A stretch of 5,280 nt of DNA from Chromatiales bacterium. Its GTDB lineage: Bacteria; Pseudomonadota; Gammaproteobacteria; Chromatiales; Chromatiaceae. Location of the stretch: the NCBI GenBank assembly GCA_022360595.1, contig JAKSCN010000566.1:1-5280 (forward strand), written 5' to 3'. The first letter of the stretch is position 1. Each line of letters opens with the position of its first letter. The position numbers and the translations under genes are program-made. Positions 1-5,280 of the stretch are shown piece by piece. The notes below the pieces were generated by a model. The model did not search any database and was not told where the DNA came from. It was given only the letters and a program-made list of their open reading frames with translations.

Positions 1-617
1 CGCTGTTGGATATCGATCACGGCACTTATCCCTATGTCACGTCATCCAACACCACGGCAGGTGGTGCGGCCGCGGGTTCAGGTGTAGGCCCTTGTGATAT
101 CGACTATGTTCTCGGTATCGTCAAAGCTTACACCACGCGGGTGGGTGCAGGACCTTTCCCAACAGAACTGTTCGACGATATGGGGCAACACCTGGGTGAG
201 AAAGGGCATGAGTTTGGTGCCACTACTGGCCGTCAGCGTCGTTGTGGTTGGTTGGATGCCGTGGCCTTGCGCCGTTCATTGCAAATCAACAGCGTGACAG
301 GTATCTGTATTACCAAGCTGGATGTCCTTGATGGTCTTGAGACTTTAAAGATCTGTGTTGCCTATAAATTGGATGGCAAAGAGGTCGATGTACCACCAGT
401 TGGTGCTGATGGCTTTGAAAAATGCAAACCTATCTATATCGAACTGCCAGGTTGGCAAGAGTCTACCGTGGGCGCAAAGGATGAGACTTCATTACCTGCC
501 AACGCTCGCGCCTATCTGAAGAAAATTGAAGAGGTGACAGGTGTTCCTGTTGATGTTATCTCTACCGGACCGGATCGTGCGGAGACATTTGTAAAAAGAC
601 ACCCCTTTGACAGCTAA
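1..617 (+). CDS. purA: Adenylosuccinate synthetase, C-terminal half (5' truncated by window edge)
   Basis: PurA joins IMP and aspartate using GTP to give adenylosuccinate, the first committed step from IMP to AMP in the cytoplasm. The reading frame is open from the left edge (first full codon at base 3) to the TAA at 615-617, giving about 204 visible codons of a protein usually near 430 residues. Family signatures are intact in the expected order: GTYPYVTSSNT close to the visible start, RVGAGPFPTEL, the substrate-binding GHEFGATTGRQRRCGWLD block, the guanine-recognition segment TKLDVLDG, and the C-terminal STGPDR. No frameshift or missing key residue is visible. The TTG at base 6 is only an internal codon; the true start lies left of the window. 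A strong terminator 38 bases after the stop suggests that purA ends its transcription unit here and is not co-transcribed with the signalling gene downstream. Confidence 0.98.
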   Translation, partial: LLDIDHGTYPYVTSSNTTAGGAAAGSGVGPCDIDYVLGIVKAYTTRVGAGPFPTELFDDMGQHLGEKGHEFGATTGRQRRCGWLDAVALRRSLQINSVTGICITKLDVLDGLETLKICVAYKLDGKEVDVPPVGADGFEKCKPIYIELPGWQESTVGAKDETSLPANARAYLKKIEEVTGVPVDVISTGPDRAETFVKRHPFDS

Positions 618-624
618 TCATGCT

Positions 625-641
625 ACGGTCGTGTAGACCGT
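625..641 (+). other. Small perfect hairpin between purA stop and terminator
   Basis: ACGGTC (625-630) and GACCGT (636-641) form a perfect 6-bp stem with a 5-base loop. There is no T-run after it, so it is not an independent terminator. It may simply fold in the purA 3' UTR beside the real terminator. The same CGGTC/GACCG arms recur at 767-785. Confidence 0.4.
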
Positions 642-654
642 CACTGTATAGTAG

Positions 655-688
655 AAAATGCCGGGCCAGAGATGGTACCGGCATTTTT
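655..688 (+). terminator. Rho-independent terminator of purA
   Basis: AAAATGCCGG (655-664) pairs perfectly with CCGGCATTTT (678-687), a 10-bp stem. The inner bases GCCA (665-668) and TGGT (673-676) add four more pairs, one of them G-U, closing a GAGA tetraloop of GNRA type, with a single bulged A at 677. The run of five T at 684-688 follows the GC-rich core. The A-tract on the left arm pairs with the T-tract on the right, so it could also work on the opposite strand. Confidence 0.9.
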
Positions 689-766
689 ATTGCTTATGTT
701 TTTTGTTCTGTACAAGTTGCCTTCTATGGCTATTATTAGACTAACGGGACTAGGAGCAGAGCATCA

Positions 767-785
767 CGGTCAAAAGATAAGACCG
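767..785. repeat. Short inverted repeat CGGTC-N9-GACCG
   Basis: CGGTC at 767-771 and GACCG at 781-785 form a 5-bp inverted repeat around a 9-base A-rich spacer. It shares its arms with the hairpin at 625-641. It could be an operator half-site pair or a weak hairpin; an inverted repeat this short can arise by chance. Confidence 0.25.
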
Positions 786-863
786 ATGGTAGGCAATGAT
801 AAATAACTAAAGCGCTGTTCCCTAAGATAGCTGAACTGTATTGTTCTTAAACCAAGAAGGTGG

Positions 864-892
864 GTGATGCAGCGAGAATCGCTGTTAATCAC
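864..892 (+). other. Bulged hairpin in the intergenic region (possible RNA or regulatory element)
   Basis: CAGCGA (870-875) pairs perfectly with TCGCTG (879-884) around a GAA loop. Outside it, GTGAT (864-868) pairs perfectly with ATCAC (888-892). G869 and T885 can wobble-pair, leaving a 2-base bulge at 886-887, so the whole element gives 11 Watson-Crick pairs in 29 bases. No T-run follows, so it is not a terminator. A possible ten-codon ORF starts inside it at ATG 867. It could act as an RNA structure or as a protein-binding palindrome. Confidence 0.4.
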
Positions 893-1024
893 ACACTAAG
901 AAAATCAATGCAGAAGAGGCGTACACGCAAAGTTAAAATCAAGGCTACCCTTTCCGGGAGCGAGATAGAGCAAGAATATATCACCGATTAGGTAGTGCTA
1001 TTCAGAAGTTGGAAAGTTAGTTTG

Positions 1025-1040
1025 CATACAGGGATGTATG
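1025..1040. repeat. Perfect inverted repeat CATACA-GGGA-TGTATG
   Basis: CATACA (1025-1030) and TGTATG (1035-1040) are perfect reverse complements around a 4-base GGGA spacer, 134 bases before the cyclase start and about 45 bases before the sigma-54-like element. The size and spacing fit either a dimeric regulator operator or a small hairpin. No regulator can be named from the sequence. Confidence 0.4.
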
Positions 1041-1070
1041 TTCGATCTACTGTTTTTCAATGGAAGAATA

Positions 1071-1091
1071 TCTCTCTTGTTATTGGAGAGA
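1071..1091. repeat. Inverted repeat TCTCTC / GAGAGA
   Basis: TCTCTC (1071-1076) can pair with GAGAGA (1086-1091) around a 9-base loop. The right arm lies in a longer GA alternation (1086-1094), so the register is not fixed. It overlaps the sigma-54-like element at 1084-1099, and the purine run may be there for that reason or by simple-sequence drift. Confidence 0.3.
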
Positions 1092-1099
1092 GAGTTGCG
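1084..1099 (+). promoter_or_regulatory. Candidate sigma-54 (RpoN) -24/-12 promoter for the cyclase gene
   Basis: The stretch TTGG (1083-1086), eight purines, then TTGC (1095-1098) matches the RpoN consensus TTGGCAC-N5-TTGC at both invariant dinucleotides. GG at 1085-1086 and GC at 1097-1098 have exactly ten bases between them. The CAC after the GG is replaced by AGA, which weakens the match. The start of transcription would fall near 1110, leaving a leader of about 65 bases before ATG 1174. An RpoN promoter would need an enhancer-binding activator upstream. No good sigma-70 promoter was found in the same interval. Confidence 0.35.
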
Positions 1100-1117
1100 C
1101 TAATGGCTATTACTCTG

Positions 1118-1136
1118 AGACGAACAGACTGCGTCT
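1118..1136. repeat. Inverted repeat AGACG / CGTCT in the cyclase leader
   Basis: AGACG (1118-1122) and CGTCT (1132-1136) form a 5-bp stem, extendable by one G-U pair (1117/1137), around a 9-base loop. If transcription starts near 1110, this hairpin would sit at the 5' end of the mRNA. The stem is short and may be chance. Confidence 0.25.
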
Positions 1137-1173
1137 TCACTGAATAATAGATACTAAATAAATAAGTGGAAGG

Positions 1174-4100
1174 ATGTCGGGGTCGAGTTTGAAACTATCA
1201 GTTGGTTTCAGAATAGATTTGTATAAACAGCTAAGATTGCTCACCTTGTTTGTCGTGGTGGTGATGATGCTTACATCACCGTGTGTAATAGGCGATTCAA
1301 TTGTCCGTTTAGGCGTGCTGGCAAAACGAGGTGTGCAATTTGCAGAGAGTCATTGGGGAGCGACGGCTGAGTATTTAAGCGCACAAATACCTGACTGTAC
1401 CTTCCAGATTGTGCCCTTAAGTTTTGATGAAGTCATACCCGCTGTTGTCGAGCAGAAGGTCGATTTCGTGCTGACCAATCCATCGTTTTATATCGAACTT
1501 GAGGCCAAGTATGGCGCTTCCCGTATAGCAACCCTGAAAAATAGTGTTGGTGACATGGTTGCGAATCAGTTTGGCGGGGTTATTTTTACGCGTGCGGATC
1601 GCGATGACATCCAGCAGTTATCAGATATTGTTGGTAAGCGTTTTATGGGGGTGGAAGAGGCCTCCCTGGGCGGCTTCAGAATGGCGTGGGGAATGTTCGA
1701 AGGGCAGGGGATAGATCTATTCAACTCCGTTGATCTTTCATTCGGTAAGACGCATGACGCTGTTGTTTATGCTGTTTTGGAGCGTAAAGTTGACGCAGGT
1801 ACAGTTAGAACAGATACGATGGAACGTATGGCGCGAGAAGGGCTGATCTCCCTGGGTGACTTTCGGGTGATCAATATTGCTGCGGAAGAAGAGAGTGACT
1901 ATTTTCCATTTCGACGCAGTACGCCCTTATATCCCGAGTGGCCGTTTGCCATTCTAGCTCATGCGCCCAAAGAATTATCAGAAACAGTGGCGGTAGCGTT
2001 ATTGCAAATGCCCCCTGACAGCCGGGCAGCGCTCGATTCAAACAGTGCGGGCTGGGGGATACCCCTTAACTACCAGCCGGTACATGAGCTGTTAAAGACA
2101 CTTAAGGTTGGGCCCTATAAAAATTATGGTGTTATAACCTATAGTGATCTACTGCAAAAGTATTGGCACCTTTTCATAGCCGGCTTTTTTACACTGTCAG
2201 CTTTTGGGGTGGCTATCTACTATGTTACTCGTCTCAACATTCAACTAGGCTTGTCACGGGAGAGCCTGCATCGCGCTAAAGCTACTTTAGAGGTGCGCGT
2301 GCAAGAGAGAACACAAGACTTGGTGGTTATCAACTCTGAGCTGCAGCAAGAGATAGCTGAGCGTTCCAGAACACAGAAAATGCTGGAGAAGGTGAGCAGT
2401 GAAAACCGTCTGCTGCTTGACTCGGCGGGTGAAGGCATTTTTGGCATTGATACTCAAGGCCGTCTTACCTTTATCAATCCTGCCGCTTTACAGTTGTTGG
2501 GTTGGTCTGGGGATGAGCTGTTGGGCAATTCTATGCATAAAATAACCCACTTTGGCGGCATTGAACCCTATGATTGCCCAGTAACTGACTGTCCCATTTG
2601 CTCGGTTATCACTTCTCGAAAAAGTGAAAAGGTGGTTGATGATCTGTTTTGGCGCAAGGATGGCACCGGTTTCCCCGTTGAATATACATCAACCCCCGTA
2701 ATTGAAAACGGTGAGGTGACAGGTGCTGTTGTGGTGTTTGAAGATATCACTGAGCGTAAGAAAATGGAGCAGAATCTGCAGCAGGCGGCGGTAGTATTCG
2801 AGACGACCGTAGAGGGTATTCTGGTTTCCGATGCCAATAACAGAATTAAGACTGTCAACGCGGCATTTACTGATATTACCGGTTACACCTCTGATGATGT
2901 GCTGGGCAAAACACCCAATATTCTGAACTCGGGGCATCATTCGGAGAACTTCTTCCAGGCTATGTGGGATAAGCTACAAAAAGATGGTAGCTGGAGTGGT
3001 GAAATTTGGAACAGACGTAAGAATGGCCAGATATTTCCCGAGTGGTTGAGTATCAATGTCGTGCGAGATAAAAGTGGAGAGATCACTAACTATATCGCTA
3101 TTTTTAGTGATATCTCACTTATTAAGGACTCTGAAAGACGCTTGGAGTATCTCGCTCATCATGACCCATTGACCGAACTGCCGAATCGCTTATTGATGCA
3201 AGACCGCCTGACTCATGCGATCAAAACGGCCGGGCGCAATAACGTTAAACTGGCGGTGCTGTTTCTTGATCTCGATAGATTCAAGAACATTAACGACACG
3301 CTGGGCCATCAGTTCGGTGACAAATTATTGATCAGCGTGGCTGAGCGGTTGGAAATGTCGTTGCGTGAAGGTGACACAGTTGCCCGGCTGGGTGGTGATG
3401 AATTCATTATTATTCTGGAGCAGCTTGATAGTATCAACATGGCAGAGAAGGTTGCCCAGAAAATCCTCAAAATTATTAGCAAACCGATCAAACTGGATGG
3501 TGTGGACTTGGCAATCTCCACCAGTATCGGCATCAGTGTTTACCCGGATGATGGTGATGATAGTGAAGCTTTGATCAAGCATGCCGACACGGCCATGTAT
3601 AAGGCCAAAGAGAAAGGACGCAATCAGTATGCGGTCTACACAACGGCATGGAGTGCTATCGCCAAGCGCCGCCTCTCTTTGGAAAACGCATTGCGCTCTG
3701 CGTTGGATCGCGGAGAGTTGTCGCTTGTCTATCAACCGCAGATCGCTTTAGCGGACAACCAAACGATTGGTGTTGAGGCACTGATCCGTTGGAATAGTGA
3801 ACACGGCAATATACCCCCCAGTGAGTTTATTCCGCTGGCTGAAGAGATCGGTATGATCATTCCCATTGGCAACTGGGTGCTGCGTGAAGCTTGTTGCCAA
3901 CGTAAGCGCTGGTTCCAGCAATATGGTCTGGCACTGCGTGTGGCGGTAAATATCTCCAGTTATCAGATTGAACAACCTGGTTTTTTTGATACGGTTCAGC
4001 AGATACTCAGAGAGACTTCAACACAGCCCGATATGTTGGAACTTGAGCTGACTGAAGGGGCTGTGACCAAAGATCGAATACAGGCGGCGGAGTTCATGTC

Positions 4101-4440
4101 GGCTGCCAAGAAGATTGGCATAGGTATCGCTATCGATGATTTTGGCACTGGTTACTCCTCGCTGAGTTATTTGAAAGATCTCCCCGTTGACTGCCTGAAG
4201 ATCGATCGCTATTTTGTTAAAGATATACCCCATCACTCCGATGATATGGCAATCTGCTCCACGCTTGTTGCGTTGGCGCATAACCTTAGATTGCGTGTTG
4301 TTGCCGAAGGTGTGGAAACCTCGGCACAATATGAATTTTTAAAAACCCTGGGATGTGATAGTTTTCAAGGCTATCTCTTCGGTGGTACGCCGGTCGGGCC
4401 AGACAAGCTGCCCGGGCTAATTGAGGCCGGTATAATATAA
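1174..4440 (+). CDS. Membrane-anchored c-di-GMP enzyme: PhnD-like sensor, PAS, PAS, GGDEF, EAL
   Basis: A 1088-residue signalling protein predicted to make and/or degrade c-di-GMP in response to a periplasmic ligand. Hydrophobic residues 22-39 form a signal peptide or first TM. Residues 42-320 resemble the phosphonate/phosphite-binding (PhnD-like) fold used as a sensor in TtrS-type kinases. TM2 spans 332-351, followed by a coiled coil to about 410. PAS1 covers 410-526 and ends in DITERKK; PAS2 covers 538-650. The GGDEF domain starts at DPLTELPNR (664-672), with metal ligand D699, guanine contacts N707 and D716, an intact I-site R731/D734 and GGDEF at 740-744. The EAL domain has Q854, EAL 868-870, N926, E961, DDFGTG 988-993, K1009, E1045 and Q1065. 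All key residues of both active sites are present, so both activities are possible; many such proteins use one mainly. ATG 1174 is the first in-frame start after TAA 1159, but its GTGGAAGG site lies almost against it; TTG 1189 is an alternative. The ligand is unknown. Confidence 0.95.
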   Translation: MSGSSLKLSVGFRIDLYKQLRLLTLFVVVVMMLTSPCVIGDSIVRLGVLAKRGVQFAESHWGATAEYLSAQIPDCTFQIVPLSFDEVIPAVVEQKVDFVLTNPSFYIELEAKYGASRIATLKNSVGDMVANQFGGVIFTRADRDDIQQLSDIVGKRFMGVEEASLGGFRMAWGMFEGQGIDLFNSVDLSFGKTHDAVVYAVLERKVDAGTVRTDTMERMAREGLISLGDFRVINIAAEEESDYFPFRRSTPLYPEWPFAILAHAPKELSETVAVALLQMPPDSRAALDSNSAGWGIPLNYQPVHELLKTLKVGPYKNYGVITYSDLLQKYWHLFIAGFFTLSAFGVAIYYVTRLNIQLGLSRESLHRAKATLEVRVQERTQDLVVINSELQQEIAERSRTQKMLEKVSSENRLLLDSAGEGIFGIDTQGRLTFINPAALQLLGWSGDELLGNSMHKITHFGGIEPYDCPVTDCPICSVITSRKSEKVVDDLFWRKDGTGFPVEYTSTPVIENGEVTGAVVVFEDITERKKMEQNLQQAAVVFETTVEGILVSDANNRIKTVNAAFTDITGYTSDDVLGKTPNILNSGHHSENFFQAMWDKLQKDGSWSGEIWNRRKNGQIFPEWLSINVVRDKSGEITNYIAIFSDISLIKDSERRLEYLAHHDPLTELPNRLLMQDRLTHAIKTAGRNNVKLAVLFLDLDRFKNINDTLGHQFGDKLLISVAERLEMSLREGDTVARLGGDEFIIILEQLDSINMAEKVAQKILKIISKPIKLDGVDLAISTSIGISVYPDDGDDSEALIKHADTAMYKAKEKGRNQYAVYTTAWSAIAKRRLSLENALRSALDRGELSLVYQPQIALADNQTIGVEALIRWNSEHGNIPPSEFIPLAEEIGMIIPIGNWVLREACCQRKRWFQQYGLALRVAVNISSYQIEQPGFFDTVQQILRETSTQPDMLELELTEGAVTKDRIQAAEFMSAAKKIGIGIAIDDFGTGYSSLSYLKDLPVDCLKIDRYFVKDIPHHSDDMAICSTLVALAHNLRLRVVAEGVETSAQYEFLKTLGCDSFQGYLFGGTPVGPDKLPGLIEAGII

Positions 4441-4448
4441 CAGCCCGG
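4412..4448 (+). other. Inverted repeat spanning the cyclase stop codon
   Basis: CCGGGCT (4412-4418) and AGCCCGG (4442-4448) are perfect 7-base reverse complements with a 23-base spacer containing the last codons and stop of the cyclase gene. The stem is GC-rich, but the loop is long and no T-run follows, so a Rho-independent terminator is unlikely. It could slow RNA decay between the two genes. A TATAAT at 4431-4436 lies in the spacer without a good -35 box. Confidence 0.35.
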
Positions 4449-4492
4449 TACACGACAATCATGATGTGTTGCGGCATGCCCAGGTTGAATAC

Positions 4493-4509
4493 AGGTGGTG
4501 AATGTGGAG
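4493..4509 (+). promoter_or_regulatory. Ribosome-binding sites deciding the NorQ-type ATPase start
   Basis: Two Shine-Dalgarno candidates compete. AGGTGGTGA (4493-4501) differs by one base from the ideal AGGAGGTGA and sits five bases before GTG 4504. GGAG (4506-4509) sits three bases before ATG 4513. The frame is closed by TGA at 4486-4488, so the protein starts at GTG 4495, 4498 or 4504, or at ATG 4513. The difference is only three residues between the last two. I annotate ATG 4513, but GTG 4504 is well supported by spacing. Confidence 0.5.
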
Positions 4510-4512
4510 TCG

Positions 4513-5280
4513 ATGACAAAACAACTGAATGAATATTTTATCGAGAATGAGCCCTACTACCAGCCGGTAGGTGACGAAATTGCCATCTTCGAGGCGGCCT
4601 ACAAAAATGGCCTCCCGGTGTTGCTTAAAGGCCCAACCGGCTGTGGCAAAACACGCTTTATGGAGTATATGGCCTGGCGTCTGCAGCGCCCACTGATCAC
4701 CGTCTCCTGCCACGATGATCTGACCGCTTCAGATCTGGTAGGCCGCTACCTGGTAAAGGGTGGAGAGACAATCTGGATTGATGGGCCGCTTGCGCAGGCG
4801 GTGCGGGCTGGTGGCATCTGTTACCTGGATGAGATTGTCGAGGCGCGTAAAGACACCATGGTGGTGATTCACCCCCTGGCTGATGATCGTCGTGTGCTGC
4901 CGATAGAGAAGCTTGGCACCCTGATTGAGGCTACCGAGGAGTTCTGTCTGGCGATCTCCTACAACCCGGGTTATCAGAGTGTTCTAAAAGATCTGAAACA
5001 GAGCACCCGACAGCGCTTTATTGCTCTGGAGTTCGATTACCCTGCACCAGAGTTGGAGACACAGATTATTCAGAAAGAGTCTGGATTGGATGCCGATCTG
5101 GCCGGCCGTCTAGTGAAATTTGCCGGTATGACTCGCAACCTTAAGGGTAGCGGATTGGAAGAGGGCGCCAGTACCCGCCTGTTGGTACATGCTGCCAAAC
5201 TAATTGCGACAGATGTCGATCCGGTGGCTGCCTGCCGTGGCGCCATTGCCCAAGCGTTGACTGATGACCCGGAGATGCTC
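4513..5280 (+). CDS. norQ: NorQ/CbbQ/NirQ-family MoxR-type AAA+ ATPase (3' end beyond window)
   Basis: AAA+ ATPases of this family work with a von Willebrand factor A partner (NorD or CbbO) to activate a metalloenzyme: nitric oxide reductase for NorQ, Rubisco for CbbQ. The visible 256 codons cover nearly all of a protein usually about 260-290 residues long. Walker A is GPTGCGKT (40-47), and Walker B is GICYLDE (101-107) with D106/E107. Sensor 1 is N151 in ISYNPGYQ. The LKQSTRQRF segment (161-169) carries arginine-finger candidates R166 and R168, and GASTRLL near 218-224 is the C-terminal conserved arginine block. The family pattern CHDDLTASDLVGRY precedes Walker B. Details such as this pattern, the ISYNPGYQSVLKDLK segment and the AIAQALTDDPE ending feel closer to NorQ than CbbQ, but the subgroups are very similar, so the symbol is tentative. 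The gene starts about 70 bases after the cyclase on the same strand. Its DNA looks richer in G+C than the cyclase gene. No frameshift is seen; the stop lies past base 5280. Confidence 0.9.
   Translation, partial: MTKQLNEYFIENEPYYQPVGDEIAIFEAAYKNGLPVLLKGPTGCGKTRFMEYMAWRLQRPLITVSCHDDLTASDLVGRYLVKGGETIWIDGPLAQAVRAGGICYLDEIVEARKDTMVVIHPLADDRRVLPIEKLGTLIEATEEFCLAISYNPGYQSVLKDLKQSTRQRFIALEFDYPAPELETQIIQKESGLDADLAGRLVKFAGMTRNLKGSGLEEGASTRLLVHAAKLIATDVDPVAACRGAIAQALTDDPEML

Larger units (their letters stand above)
690..1173. other. AT-rich intergenic region with several inverted repeats, no convincing gene
   Basis: About 480 bases separate the purA terminator from the cyclase start. Base composition is visibly more AT-rich than in the flanking genes. 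Only very short ORFs occur: a 26-codon ORF from ATG 726 without a ribosome-binding site, a ten-codon ORF from ATG 867 with a purine-rich site, and a 27-codon ORF from ATG 1060. None resembles a known protein. One frame (812-1147) carries only two internal stops and could be a decayed gene. Several short inverted repeats and a sigma-54-like promoter are listed separately. I see no tRNA, no intact transposase and no known riboswitch such as a GEMM motif. Confidence 0.6.

Noticed and set aside
94..297. 67-codon + strand ORF overlapping purA
   Set aside because: It is a frame shadow of purA, which carries all its family motifs in the other frame.
726..806. 26-codon ORF from ATG 726
   Set aside because: There is no ribosome-binding site and no recognisable product; length is within chance for this region.
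1022..1051. TTGCAT / TCTACT as a sigma-70 promoter
   Set aside because: The -35 matches only three of six bases and the -10 four of six, no better than background in AT-rich DNA.
1035..1052. TTCGATC resembling a tRNA T-loop
   Set aside because: The flanking bases do not form a 5-bp T-stem, and there is no acceptor stem or anticodon arm around it.
1060..1143. 27-codon ORF from ATG 1060
   Set aside because: There is no clear ribosome-binding site, it overlaps the inverted repeats and the sigma-54-like element, and the product is not recognised.
4431..4436. TATAAT as a sigma-70 promoter for the ATPase
   Set aside because: The -10 hexamer is perfect, but no reasonable -35 lies 16-18 bases upstream, and it falls in AT-rich final codons of the cyclase. 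It is kept only as a remark.
4450..4470. ATCATGAT palindrome (4458-4465) as an FNR/DNR or NorR site upstream of the ATPase
   Set aside because: It lacks the TTGAT-N4-ATCAA arms of an FNR-type box and the GT-N7-AC pattern of NorR. Eight-base palindromes are common by chance.
2241..4713. Several minus-strand ORFs of 68-136 codons and a + strand ORF at 3365-3574
   Set aside because: They lie antisense to, or out of frame with, the cyclase and ATPase genes, whose motifs are intact. Their predicted proteins show no recognisable domain.

Overview
The window reads as bacterial chromosome from a proteobacterium, most likely a gammaproteobacterium. This rests on the style of the PurA, cyclase and NorQ/CbbQ-type proteins and on a possible sigma-54 promoter. 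A free-living or symbiotic denitrifying or sulfur-oxidising lineage would fit, but that is inference. All three genes lie on the + strand; two are cut by the window edges.

Layout: (1) 1-617 is the C-terminal half of purA (adenylosuccinate synthetase), closed by a strong Rho-independent terminator at 655-688. (2) 690-1173 is an AT-rich stretch of about 480 bases without a convincing gene. It holds several inverted repeats, a bulged hairpin overlapping a possible ten-codon leader ORF (864-899), a low-stop reading frame that could be a decayed gene, and a sigma-54-like -24/-12 element at 1084-1099. (3) 1174-4440 encodes a 1088-residue membrane-anchored c-di-GMP enzyme. Its order is signal or TM segment, PhnD-like periplasmic binding domain, TM, coiled coil, PAS, PAS, GGDEF, EAL. 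(4) After a gap of about 70 bases with no convincing terminator, 4513-5280 encodes nearly all of a NorQ/CbbQ/NirQ-family MoxR-type AAA+ ATPase and runs off the right edge.

How they may work together: purA is a housekeeping gene in its own transcription unit. The cyclase/phosphodiesterase looks like a one-protein signalling chain: a small periplasmic ligand is sensed, the signal passes the membrane and two PAS domains, and c-di-GMP is made or destroyed in the cytoplasm. The NorQ-type ATPase normally activates a metalloenzyme (nitric oxide reductase or Rubisco) with a NorD/CbbO partner, which would be expected just beyond the window. Whether cyclase and ATPase share a transcript or a pathway cannot be decided from this sequence.

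I see no CRISPR array, tRNA, rRNA, intact insertion sequence or obviously new defence system. The most distinctive items are the multidomain c-di-GMP sensor with an extra cysteine cluster in its first PAS domain, and the structured, unexplained leader region in front of it.
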